A stretch of 21,051 nt of DNA, from assembly GCA_002435785.1 (NCBI GenBank), contig DIUC01000095.1, positions 11,869 to 32,919 on the forward strand, given 5' to 3'. The position numbers and the translations under genes are program-made. Numbering within the stretch: the stretch's first letter is position 1; each line of letters opens with the position of its first letter. The notes beneath the pieces are model-generated. The model was not told the origin of the DNA and did not search any database. It saw nothing but the letters and a program-made list of their open reading frames with translations. The stretch comes from Saprospiraceae bacterium UBA6168. GTDB taxonomy: Bacteria; Bacteroidota; Bacteroidia; Chitinophagales; Saprospiraceae. Of the stretch, positions 7,801 through 15,503 are shown one piece after another.

Positions 7801-8713
7801 CTCGCAAGAGCTGCTTCGTACCATGGAGTTTACCCAACTTGACTACAGCGGTTGGACAAACGATGATAAGACCAACGAATTGATTGCCAGGCTTTTGCAC
7901 AACTATAGCATCAAACTGAACGAAGAAGTTGGACGCTACAAGCGGGAGAAATTCAACATCAGCATCGGTGACGAACTTCCAGCAGGCGTGTTGAAATTGG
8001 CCAAAGTCTATATCGCCAAAAAGCGCAAGCTCAAGGTAGGCGACAAGCTCGCAGGCCGCCACGGAAACAAAGGTATCGTGTCCCGTATTGTGCGCATGGA
8101 AGACATGCCCTTCACGGAGGACGGTGAGGCAGTGGACGTGGTACTGAATCCGCTGGGCGTACCTTCACGGATGAACCTCGGTCAAATCCTCGAAACGGTA
8201 CTTGGCTGGGCTGGTCAAAAACTTGGAGTACGCTTCGCAACACCAATTTTTGACGGTGCAAACCGGGACGAAATCGAATACTACATCCAGCAGGCAAAGC
8301 TTCCTTCTTTGGGCCAGACTTGGCTCTCTGATGGAGAAACGGGCGACCGCTTCCACCAGCAAGCCACGGTGGGTGTGATTTACATCTTGAAGCTCGCCCA
8401 CATGGTGGACGACAAGATGCACGCCCGTAGCATCGGCCCATACTCGCTCATCACCCAGCAGCCGTTGGGCGGTAAGGCGCAGTTCGGTGGCCAACGTTTT
8501 GGGGAGATGGAGGTTTGGGCGCTGGAAGCATTCGGTGCAGCAAGCATCCTGCAAGAATTGCTCACCCTGAAGTCGGACGACATCGTAGGACGTGCGAAAG
8601 CTTATGAGGCCATCGTCAAGGGCGACGTGCTACCGGAGCCGAATATCCCGGAATCGTTCAACGTACTTGTCCACGAATTGCGTGGCTTGGCATTGGACAT
8701 TAAGTTTGATTAA
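4892..8713 (+). CDS. rpoB: DNA-directed RNA polymerase subunit beta
   Basis: RpoB is the second-largest subunit of RNA polymerase and forms one jaw of the catalytic cleft. The 1273-residue protein is complete. Recognisable parts include the lobe (FLGNIPYMTPKGTFVINGAERV, about residues 126-147) and the rifampicin pocket (GTSQLSQFLDQTNPL onward, about 472-505). The core follows (PWKGYNFEDAIVLSERVV; KVGDKLAGRHGNKG), then the C-terminal clamp region with GGKAQFGGQRFGEMEVWALEAFG. At the sites most often mutated in resistance, Q478, D481, H491 and S496 (E. coli Q513, D516, H526, S531) are wild type. rpoC starts 83 bases downstream, after an inverted repeat. Confidence 0.99.
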   Translation: MTSIPNVSVTETGRFSFGKIKLPSEHPDLLEIQLKSFQEFFQLETTPENRGNEGLFKVFKENFPITDARNIFVLEFLDYYVDPPRYTIEECMQRGLTYSVPLKAKLRLSCNDVEHVDFETIVQDVFLGNIPYMTPKGTFVINGAERVVVSQLHRSPGVFFGQNYHPNGTAIYSARVIPFKGAWMEFATDINNVMYAYIDRKKKFPVTTLLRAIGFDNDKSILDLFNLADEITNTRANIEAAIGRKLAARVLRSWTEDFVDEDTGEVVTIERNEIILERDVILDEDNIEQVISSGLATIILQREDIEEDYTIIYNTLQKDPTSSEMEAVNYIYRQLRGAEPPDDETARGIIDKLFFSDKRYNLGEVGRYKINRKLSMETSLETLVLTKDDIIAIVKYLVRLMNQRAEIDDIDHLSNRRVRTVGEQLYAQFGVGLARMARTIRERMNVRDNEVFTPIDLINARTLSSVINSFFGTSQLSQFLDQTNPLSEITHKRRISALGPGGLSRERAGFEVRDVHYSHYGRLCTIETPEGPNIGLISTLCVHAKVNKMGFLETPYRKVNKGVVDIHHAATYLSAEAEDTIKVAQANAPFDSEGKFLNDRIKSREHGDFPVLSPDDIEYMDVAPNQIVGVSASMIPFLENDDANRALMGSNMQRQAVPLIRPAAPIVGTGLEGKVARDSRMLINAEGDGVVEYVDATEVVIRYDRTENEQLVSFEDNRKTYKLTKFLRTNQATCVNLKPIVRKGQRVNKGEILCDGYATDMGELALGQNLKVAFMPWKGYNFEDAIVLSERVVREDVFTSVHIESFEMDVRDTKLGEEELTNDIPNVSEEATKDLDEHGIIRIGAWVKEGDILIGKITPKGETDPTPEEKLLRAIFGDKAGDVKDASLKVPPSISGVVISKQLFARAKKSNVQKTQETEVLKKLDDQHAIATNELKTILIDKLLVLVRDKTAQGVRTIYNEQMIPKGTKFSQELLRTMEFTQLDYSGWTNDDKTNELIARLLHNYSIKLNEEVGRYKREKFNISIGDELPAGVLKLAKVYIAKKRKLKVGDKLAGRHGNKGIVSRIVRMEDMPFTEDGEAVDVVLNPLGVPSRMNLGQILETVLGWAGQKLGVRFATPIFDGANRDEIEYYIQQAKLPSLGQTWLSDGETGDRFHQQATVGVIYILKLAHMVDDKMHARSIGPYSLITQQPLGGKAQFGGQRFGEMEVWALEAFGAASILQELLTLKSDDIVGRAKAYEAIVKGDVLPEPNIPESFNVLVHELRGLALDIKFD

Positions 8714-8722
8714 TTAGTGGCA

Positions 8723-8774
8723 GGTGATTGGTGGTTGGTGATAGGGAATGCCCTACCGCCCACCACCAATCGCC
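8723..8774 (+). repeat. Long inverted repeat in the rpoB-rpoC spacer
   Basis: Two 24-base arms (8723-8746 and 8751-8774) form 20 Watson-Crick pairs, 2 G-T wobbles and 2 mismatches around a four-base AATG loop. It starts 10 bases after the rpoB stop and ends 22 bases before rpoC. No T run follows, so termination is unlikely. It could be an mRNA processing or stability element, or one copy of an intergenic repeat family. Confidence 0.75.
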
Positions 8775-8796
8775 AGTTACCAATCTCCAATAAGGT

Positions 8797-11700
8797 ATGT
8801 CTTTCAAAAAGAATTTTGCAGCGCCGGGTTCAAATTTTGATTCCATCACCATCAGCCTTACCTCCCCGGACGACATTCTGGAGCGCAGCTATGGTGAGGT
8901 GTTGAAGCCGGAAACCATTAATTACCGCTCCTATAAACCTGAGCGGGACGGCTTATTTTGCGAGCGCATCTTTGGTCCAGTAAAAGACTATGAATGCTAC
9001 TGCGGCAAGTACAAGCGTATTCGTTACAAGGGTATCGTTTGCGACCGTTGCGGTGTGGAGGTCACGGAGAAAAAAGTGCGCCGGGAGCGCATGGGCCACA
9101 TCAAGTTGGTCGTGCCCGTCGTGCATATTTGGTTCTTCAAATCACTGCCCAACAAGATTGGCTACCTGCTCGGGCTTTCCTCCAAAAAATTGGAAAGCAT
9201 CATTTATTACGAGCGCTATGTCGTCATCAATTGGGGGGCTGCGCAACGCCCAGACAATGCGGACGAAGACCAAGCCCTGCTCTCCGAGGAGGAATACATG
9301 GACATCATGGATGCCCTTCCGCCGGAGAACCAGCAAATGGACGATTCCGACCCGAACAAATTCGTGGCCCGCATGGGTGCTGAGGCGGTGCGTGACCTTC
9401 TTAACCGCCTTGACCTCGACCAACTTTCTTTCGACCTGCGCCACCAGGCTGCCAACGAAACCAGCCAACAGCGCAAGAGCGAGGCATTAAAGCGCCTCCG
9501 GGTCGTCGAAGCATTCCGCAGTGCGCAAACCCGTATGGAAAACCGCCCGGAATGGATGATTATCCAGTACCTGCCAGTGGTGCCACCGGAGTTGCGTCCA
9601 CTAGTGCCATTGGATGGTGGCCGCTTCGCAAGCTCCGACTTGAATGACCTTTACCGTCGGGTGATTATCCGCAATAACCGCCTCAAGCGCCTTTTAGAAA
9701 TCAAGGCACCAGAGGTCATCTTGCGGAACGAGAAACGGATGTTGCAAGAGGCCGTTGACTCGTTGTTCGACAACAGCCGCAAGTCCAACGCCGTAAAAGC
9801 CGAGGGAGGCCGTGCGCTAAAATCGCTTTCCGACATCCTCAAAGGCAAGCAAGGCCGCTTCCGTCAAAACCTTTTGGGTAAACGGGTGGACTACTCTGGC
9901 CGTTCGGTCATCGTGGTAGGCCCGACGCTTAAACTGCACGAATGTGGTTTGCCTAAAGGCATGGCTGCCGAGTTGTTCAAGCCATTTATCATCCGTAAGC
10001 TCATCGAGCGTGGTGTGGTAAAGACCGTGAAATCAGCAAAAAAACTCGTTGACCGCAAGGATTCCGTCATCTGGGACATCCTCGAAAACATTTTGAAGGG
10101 CCACCCAGTGATGCTCAACCGGGCACCGACGCTCCACCGTTTGTCCATCCAGGCATTCCAGCCGAGGTTGGTGGAAGGGAAAGCAATCCAGCTTCACCCA
10201 TTGGTCTGCGGTGCATTCAACGCCGACTTTGACGGTGACCAAATGGCCGTCCACGTGCCATTGAGCCAAGGTTCTATCCTGGAGGCGCAGTTGCTCATGC
10301 TTTCTTCGCATAACATGCTCAACCCACAGGACGGCTCGCCCGTTACGCTGCCATCGCAGGACATGGTGTTGGGCCTATACTATATTACCAAGGCCAAAAA
10401 ATCAATGGATGGCTTGGTGGTGAAAGGAGAAGGAGGTAAATTCTATTCTTCAGAAGAAGTGCGCATAGCTTTCAACGAAGGCAAACTCGACCTTCATGCC
10501 GCCATCCACTGCCGCTGTTTGGTAGAGAACGAAAAAGGCGAATTGGTGAAAAAAGTCATTGAAACGACTTGTGGCCGTGTGCTTTTCAATGAGGCTGTAC
10601 CCGTGGGTGTTCCTTTTGTAAATGAATTGCTCACCAAGCGTAACCTCAAGAAAATCATCTCTGATATCCTCCGCCGTACCAACTTCGCCGCTACTGCCGA
10701 TTTTCTCGACCAAGCGAAGGAACTTGGTTTTAACTGGGCATTCAAAGGTGGCTTGTCGTTCAACCTTGGCGACTTGATTACGCCAAGTGTCAAGGAGCGC
10801 ATCCTTGACCAAGCCCAATCGGAGGTGGACGAGGTTTGGGAGAACTACAACATGGGCCTTATCACGTTCAATGAGCGCTACAACCAAATCATTGACAAGT
10901 GGACCTATGCCGACAACCGGATCACGGATGCCTTGATGAAGGAATTGTCCACCCACAAACAGGGCTTTAACTCAGTGTTTATGATGTTGGACTCTGGTGC
11001 ACGGGGTTCCAAGCAACAAATCAAGCAGCTTTGCGGACTTCGGGGGCTGATGGCCAAGCCAAAGAAATCTGGTGACAACGGCGGCGCCATCATCGAGAAC
11101 CCGATTCTTGCAAACTTCATGGACGGCCTATCGGTACTGGAATACTTTATCTCTACCCACGGTGCCCGTAAGGGTCTTGCGGATACAGCCTTGAAAACGG
11201 CTGACGCAGGTTACCTCACCCGTCGTTTGGTGGACGTTTCGCAGGACGTCGTTATTATCGAAGAAGATTGTGACACCCTGCGTGGCATTGCAACTTTGGC
11301 GCTCAAGGACAACGAAAAAGTCATTGACCCACTGTCCAACAGGATTGTGGGACGCTACACCTTGCACGATATTCACCACCCCGTTACGGATGAACTTATC
11401 CTCAAGGCAGGTGAATACATCACTGAGAATGCTTCGAAGTACATTGAAGATGCTGGCATTGAGGAAGTCACCATCCGTTCGGTACTCACTTGCGAGACCA
11501 AACGTGGTGTTTGCACGAAGTGCTACGGAAAAAACCTCGCATCGGGCCGTATTGCCGAGCGTGGCGACGCAGTAGGTATCATCGCTGCCCAGTCAATTGG
11601 AGAGCCTGGTACGCAGCTTACGCTCCGTACCTTCCACGTGGGTGGTATCGCATCCGTGACCAAATCAGAAAATGAAATCACGGCCAAATTTGATGGCAAA

Positions 11701-13122
11701 ATTGAGTTTGATGCGATTCGTGTTACCACTTTCAAGGATAATGATGGTGACATATTGAATGTGGTTCTTTCCCGTACAGGTGAGATTCGTATCACGGATG
11801 AAGAAGGCAAGCGCCAGTTCTCCGCCCACCACATTCCTTATGGTGCAACCATTCACGTCAAGGAAGGACAGACCATCTCAAAGGGCGACCTTATTTGCGA
11901 GTGGGATCCCTTCAACGCCGTGATTGTCTCCGAATTCCAAGGTATTGCCAAATTCGAAAGCATCGAAGAAGGTGTCACCTTCCGTATGGAGCGTGATGAC
12001 CAGACTGGATATGCGGAGAAAGTCATCATTGAGAGCAAAAACAAGAAGAAAATTCCCGCCATTTCTATCGTAAGTCCAGATGGAGAAGAGCTTCGCCGCT
12101 ACAGCTTGCCTGTGGGTGCGTACATTTCCATCGAAGACAACCAAGAGGTAAACGCTGGTCAGAAAGTCGTGAAGATTCCACGTAAATTGGGCAAAATCCA
12201 GGATATTACGGGTGGTCTTCCGAGGGTAACGGAGCTTTTCGAGGCTCGTAACCCATCGAACCCAGCCGTCGTTTCCGAAATTGATGGCGAGGTGCTCTTC
12301 GGCAAAATCAAGCGTGGAAACCAAGAGGTTACCGTAAAATCAAAAGACGGCCAAATACACCGTTACTTGATTCCGCTTGCGAAGCACGTACTCGTTCAAG
12401 AGGGAGACTTCGTGCGGGCAGGCACATCGCTGTCCGATGGTACTACATCTCCGAAGGACATTTTGGCCATCAAGGGTCCATTTGCAGTGCAGTCTTACCT
12501 TGTCAACGGGGTACAGGAAGTGTATCGCTCGCAAGGTATTGCCATCAATGACAAGCACATCGAGGTCATCGTTCGCCAGATGATGCGCCGGGTGACCATA
12601 CAAGACCCCGGAGACACGACCTTCCTCGAAGGTGAGGCCGCTGAGAAATGGGAGTTCTTGGAGCAAAACGACTGGATATACGACAAAAAAGTCATCACGG
12701 AACCCGGCGAAAGTAACCGCTTGAAAGCCGGACAGCTCGTGAACTTGCGCCAAATCAGGGAGGAAAACTCCTACTTGAAGCGCAACGACCGCAAGCTTGT
12801 TCAGTACCGTGATGCCGTAGCGGCTACTTCCAGCTCGATGTTGCAAGGAATCACCCGTTCGTCGTTGGGTACGGAAAGCTGGATTTCAGCCGCATCCTTC
12901 CAAGAGACGACGAAGGTACTCAGCACCGCCGCCATCGAAGCCAAGCCAGACTTGCTGTACGGCTTGAAAGAGAACGTTATCGTCGGCAAGAAGATACCCG
13001 CCGGTACGGGTATGCGCAAGTTCGACGACCTTTTCGTGACCAGTATGGAAGCGCACAAATCCTTCAAGGAGCGCCGACTATTGATGGAAGAAGAGGAGGA
13101 AGAGTTTGAAACGTACGATTAG
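8797..13122 (+). CDS. rpoC: DNA-directed RNA polymerase subunit beta'
   Basis: RpoC is the largest polymerase subunit and carries the catalytic magnesium. The 1441-residue protein is complete. The N-terminal zinc site has C67, C69, C82 and C85. The active-site loop NADFDGD is at residues 475-481, with D477, D479 and D481 binding Mg. The second zinc site has C825, C899, C906 and C909. The bridge-helix and trigger-loop region contains SIGEPGTQLTLRTFHVGG. The C-terminus (TDGLF-like DDLFVTSMEAHKSFKERR) ends in an acidic tail of Glu residues. The start MSFKKNFAAPGSNFDSITISL fits the family. A terminator hairpin follows 31 bases downstream. Confidence 0.99.
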   Translation: MSFKKNFAAPGSNFDSITISLTSPDDILERSYGEVLKPETINYRSYKPERDGLFCERIFGPVKDYECYCGKYKRIRYKGIVCDRCGVEVTEKKVRRERMGHIKLVVPVVHIWFFKSLPNKIGYLLGLSSKKLESIIYYERYVVINWGAAQRPDNADEDQALLSEEEYMDIMDALPPENQQMDDSDPNKFVARMGAEAVRDLLNRLDLDQLSFDLRHQAANETSQQRKSEALKRLRVVEAFRSAQTRMENRPEWMIIQYLPVVPPELRPLVPLDGGRFASSDLNDLYRRVIIRNNRLKRLLEIKAPEVILRNEKRMLQEAVDSLFDNSRKSNAVKAEGGRALKSLSDILKGKQGRFRQNLLGKRVDYSGRSVIVVGPTLKLHECGLPKGMAAELFKPFIIRKLIERGVVKTVKSAKKLVDRKDSVIWDILENILKGHPVMLNRAPTLHRLSIQAFQPRLVEGKAIQLHPLVCGAFNADFDGDQMAVHVPLSQGSILEAQLLMLSSHNMLNPQDGSPVTLPSQDMVLGLYYITKAKKSMDGLVVKGEGGKFYSSEEVRIAFNEGKLDLHAAIHCRCLVENEKGELVKKVIETTCGRVLFNEAVPVGVPFVNELLTKRNLKKIISDILRRTNFAATADFLDQAKELGFNWAFKGGLSFNLGDLITPSVKERILDQAQSEVDEVWENYNMGLITFNERYNQIIDKWTYADNRITDALMKELSTHKQGFNSVFMMLDSGARGSKQQIKQLCGLRGLMAKPKKSGDNGGAIIENPILANFMDGLSVLEYFISTHGARKGLADTALKTADAGYLTRRLVDVSQDVVIIEEDCDTLRGIATLALKDNEKVIDPLSNRIVGRYTLHDIHHPVTDELILKAGEYITENASKYIEDAGIEEVTIRSVLTCETKRGVCTKCYGKNLASGRIAERGDAVGIIAAQSIGEPGTQLTLRTFHVGGIASVTKSENEITAKFDGKIEFDAIRVTTFKDNDGDILNVVLSRTGEIRITDEEGKRQFSAHHIPYGATIHVKEGQTISKGDLICEWDPFNAVIVSEFQGIAKFESIEEGVTFRMERDDQTGYAEKVIIESKNKKKIPAISIVSPDGEELRRYSLPVGAYISIEDNQEVNAGQKVVKIPRKLGKIQDITGGLPRVTELFEARNPSNPAVVSEIDGEVLFGKIKRGNQEVTVKSKDGQIHRYLIPLAKHVLVQEGDFVRAGTSLSDGTTSPKDILAIKGPFAVQSYLVNGVQEVYRSQGIAINDKHIEVIVRQMMRRVTIQDPGDTTFLEGEAAEKWEFLEQNDWIYDKKVITEPGESNRLKAGQLVNLRQIREENSYLKRNDRKLVQYRDAVAATSSSMLQGITRSSLGTESWISAASFQETTKVLSTAAIEAKPDLLYGLKENVIVGKKIPAGTGMRKFDDLFVTSMEAHKSFKERRLLMEEEEEEFETYD

Positions 13123-13153
13123 TCTTCGTAGAAGATATTAACAGATAGTTATT

Positions 13154-13187
13154 CGGCCCGTCCTGTGCTTACAGGATGGGCCGTTTC
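13154..13187 (+). terminator. Terminator hairpin after rpoC
   Basis: CGGCCC-G-TCCTGT (13154-13166) pairs with ACAGGA-T-GGGCCG (13171-13183): 13 bp including one G-T pair, with a four-base GCTT loop. TTTCT follows. The stem is strong and the T tract short. It most likely ends the rpoBC transcript and faces a convergent gene, so the stem may work from both sides. Confidence 0.75.
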
Positions 13188-13209
13188 TGATTTGAGGGGT
13201 TGAGAATTT

Positions 13210-13264
13210 GAGCGGTTCGGAGCGTGGGAGACCACCCGCTCGCTCTCTCACTCTCTCACTCTCT
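13210..13264. repeat. Inverted repeat plus CTCTCTCA tandem repeat at the rpoC convergent junction
   Basis: GAGCGG (13210-13215) can pair with CCGCTC (13236-13241), and an alternative AGCG-TGG/CCA-CGCT fold lies inside. It is followed by 2.75 copies of the 8-base unit CTCTCTCA (13243-13264), which run up to and overlap the stop codon of the minus-strand gene. On the minus strand this lies just downstream of that gene and may act in its 3' end formation. No strong T tract was seen on that strand. Confidence 0.5.
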
Positions 13265-14024
13265 AAAGAAAGTCCACTTGCACCATATCATCCAGCTTTA
13301 ATCCGAGGAGGCTGCTGGCCTTGCCCATGCTCACGGCGATTTCGAGGAAGCCAGCGGAGTTGAACAGGCAGAGAGTTTCGCCGACCGCAACATCTGTGTA
13401 GTGATGGCTGACCAGCGTGATTGGGTCGTTCCGTTTGAAAAACAGGGCAAATTTTCGCCCATTTCGCACTTTTTCGAACAAATCCTTCGGGATGTTAATC
13501 ACCACATTTTCATAATGGTCAACATAAATGACCGAGCCACGAATTTGCGAGTGGCTGAGCACGGGTTGCAGGGCGATTCGCTGTACGGGTTCCCCGGCAG
13601 AGGGACCGACTTCGTGGATGGGATTGCCGTTTGCCAAGTGCTGAATCGCTTTTGCCAAACTTAGCTGCATCGGAAAAGAGCTTTCCGATTCCCGGTGGAG
13701 GCGCCATGCTGTTGGCATTTCAGGAAAAATCAGCGAGAAAATGCCGTTGTCGGGCCCTATAAAAATTTGACCAGCATGCTCCAGACAGATGAGCGACATG
13801 CCCTCGGCACTGTTGTTCACCGTGATGACGTGGATGGTGTTGGGAGGGAAACTGGGAAAGGTGTTTTTCAATACAAAAGCGCCCTGTACGATGTCGTAAG
13901 GTTTGACATTGTGGGAAACATCAACAATCTGAAGCGGCACGCCTTGCTGGAGAAGCGCCCCTTTTAATAGGGCGACGTAATAGTCGTCAAGCCCAAAGTC
14001 GGTTGTCAAAGTGACTATCTGCAT
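13263..14024 (-). CDS. SAM hydroxide adenosyltransferase family protein (DUF62/SAM-HAT)
   Basis: Characterised members split S-adenosylmethionine into adenosine and methionine using water; relatives include fluorinase and chlorinase. The 253-residue protein has the N-terminal TLTTDFG motif (residues 5-11), IVDVSHNV (33-40), GPDNGIFSLI (90-99) and GSVIYVDHYENVVINI (163-178). The C-terminal barrel contains FNSAGFLEIAVSMGKASSLLGL. The canonical VVDPGVG...R stretch is replaced by TVNNSAEGM (68-76), so two of the three proposed catalytic residues appear changed. From memory, Bacteroidota members often look this way. The gene is convergent with rpoC and divergent from phoH. The family assignment is secure, the activity is not. 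Confidence 0.9.
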   Translation of the reverse strand: MQIVTLTTDFGLDDYYVALLKGALLQQGVPLQIVDVSHNVKPYDIVQGAFVLKNTFPSFPPNTIHVITVNNSAEGMSLICLEHAGQIFIGPDNGIFSLIFPEMPTAWRLHRESESSFPMQLSLAKAIQHLANGNPIHEVGPSAGEPVQRIALQPVLSHSQIRGSVIYVDHYENVVINIPKDLFEKVRNGRKFALFFKRNDPITLVSHHYTDVAVGETLCLFNSAGFLEIAVSMGKASSLLGLKLDDMVQVDFL

Positions 14025-14292
14025 GGCATGGTCGTTCTGTTAACCGGGCGGATTCCCATGGTGATTGGCAATTTCTTTTAGCCGAAACTTTTCAAACCGT
14101 TTGGCAGTTTTATGGTTTCCTTCAAGTTTGATTCAATTTCTTTCGGTTAAAAAATAAACCGTGGATTAGTGCCAATAAACTAATTTTACCGACAAAAGTA
14201 GCTGAAATTTAAAAGCTGAAAGACCAAATATTGGGTCAGTCGGCTTTGAGAAAACTCATTGTATCATCATCAATCAATCAATAATTTAACAT
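14025..14292. promoter_or_regulatory. Divergent intergenic region between the SAM-HAT gene and phoH
   Basis: The 268-base A/T-rich gap must hold promoters for both genes. On the minus strand TACTTTTG (14193-14200 read in reverse) matches the Bacteroidota -7 element TAnnTTTG, but no good -33 box lies 19-21 bases upstream of it. On the plus strand TAATTTTA (14181-14188) is a near match. A small CGGTT/AACCG hairpin sits at about 14145-14161. None of these sites is strong enough to assign firmly. Confidence 0.3.
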
Positions 14293-15318
14293 TTGAGCGA
14301 AATAATCCTGACCATCGAAGACGTTGACCTCGCTGAGTTGTACGGCGAGAACGACGTCAAACTCAACCTGCTCCGCAAAGCGTTTCCAGACATCAGCATC
14401 ACTGCCAGGGGCAGCAACCTCAAACTTTCCGGCGAAAAGAAATACACCCAATTGGCCAAGGGCAAATTTGAACAAATGGTGCGCCTGTTGAGGGAGCGCA
14501 AAAACCTGCCTGTTCAGATGGTAGAAGAGCTGATGCTCGAAGGCAGTGCCCCCTTCCAGACCCACCTCAACGATGCCGCTGGAAAAGTACTCGTGCATGG
14601 CGTGGATGGAAAAATCATCCGGGTGAAAACCCTTAACCAGCGCAAACTCGTTGAAGCTTCTGAGCGCAATGACGTGGTATTTGCAGTAGGCCCAGCCGGT
14701 ACTGGCAAGACCTATACCGCTGTGGCATTGGCGGTGCGGGCGCTCAAGAACCGGCTGGTCAAGAAAATCATCCTCACTCGTCCAGCGGTGGAGGCTGGCG
14801 AGAGTCTCGGCTACTTGCCTGGCGACCTCAAGGAAAAAATAGACCCCTACCTCCGTCCACTTTACGATGCCCTCGACGACATGATTCCAGCCGACAAGCT
14901 GAAGTTTTTCATGGAGACACGGGTCATCGAAATTGCACCACTTGCCTACATGCGTGGGCGCACGCTTGACAATGCATTCATCATCTTGGACGAAGCGCAA
15001 AACACTTCCTCGCTCCAAATCAAAATGTTCCTCACCCGCCTCGGCCCCTCCGCCAAGGCCATTATCACAGGCGACCTTACTCAGATTGATCTCCCGATGA
15101 ACACCAGGTCCGGCTTGCGCAAGGCCATTGACATCCTGCGTGGCATCGAGGGCATCACCGTTATTCGCCTCAGCGTGGACGATGTGGTGCGCCACCGACT
15201 GGTGAAGGAAGTCATCAAAGCCTTCGAACGAGACAGTGAGCAACAGCGGGAGCAATGGGAAGAATCGCAGGGCAGGTTGCCCTATCGCCGACAGCAAGTG
15301 GCCGATGAAGAGGAGTAA
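14293..15318 (+). CDS. PhoH-like ATPase
   Basis: PhoH-family proteins are P-loop ATPases, probably acting in RNA metabolism; their exact role is unsettled. The 341-residue protein has an N-terminal KH-like region (about residues 1-75, EDVDLAELYGENDVKLNLLRKAF). The ATPase domain carries Walker A GPAGTGKT (133-140), Walker B LDEAQN with D233-E234, and the downstream LTRLGPSAKAIITGDLTQIDLP. The start must be TTG at 14293. An in-frame TAA stands at 14287-14289, and the first in-frame ATG is residue 62, inside the conserved N-terminal region. The C-terminal 30 residues are highly charged. No clear terminator follows. Confidence 0.93.
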   Translation: MSEIILTIEDVDLAELYGENDVKLNLLRKAFPDISITARGSNLKLSGEKKYTQLAKGKFEQMVRLLRERKNLPVQMVEELMLEGSAPFQTHLNDAAGKVLVHGVDGKIIRVKTLNQRKLVEASERNDVVFAVGPAGTGKTYTAVALAVRALKNRLVKKIILTRPAVEAGESLGYLPGDLKEKIDPYLRPLYDALDDMIPADKLKFFMETRVIEIAPLAYMRGRTLDNAFIILDEAQNTSSLQIKMFLTRLGPSAKAIITGDLTQIDLPMNTRSGLRKAIDILRGIEGITVIRLSVDDVVRHRLVKEVIKAFERDSEQQREQWEESQGRLPYRRQQVADEEE

Positions 15319-15414
15319 ATTGATGAAAGTGCCGATCAGGTGCTCGTAATCAAGCTGCATTCCCGACATTGCGGTCGTAAAATTTGTCTTCCGGCTTGTA
15401 TTTCCGGTATTTTC

Positions 15415-15446
15415 TTCGCCCTGAGAAAATCATTGGCCTATTTTTG
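15415..15446 (+). promoter_or_regulatory. Putative promoter of the M36 peptidase gene
   Basis: TATTTTTG (15439-15446) is an exact TAnnTTTG -7 element. TTCG (15415-15418) lies 20 bases upstream as a three-of-four match to the -33 TTTG. The site is 57 bases before the ATG. It is the only good match in the 185-base phoH-peptidase gap, which otherwise shows nothing. Confidence 0.5.
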
Positions 15447-15503
15447 CCCAAGTCAGCACACCAATTTTATTCACTTATAACTGTCTAACTAAAACATTCC
15501 AGT

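Noticed and set aside
7100..8062. 320-codon open frame on the minus strand inside rpoB
   Set aside because: It lies wholly antisense to conserved rpoB sequence, has no recognisable motif, and is the kind of shadow frame expected opposite a long coding region with this codon use.
14278..15369. 363-codon open frame on the minus strand opposite phoH
   Set aside because: The + strand encodes an intact PhoH ATPase with Walker A and B motifs. The antisense product is His/Phe/Val-rich with no domain, so it is a shadow.
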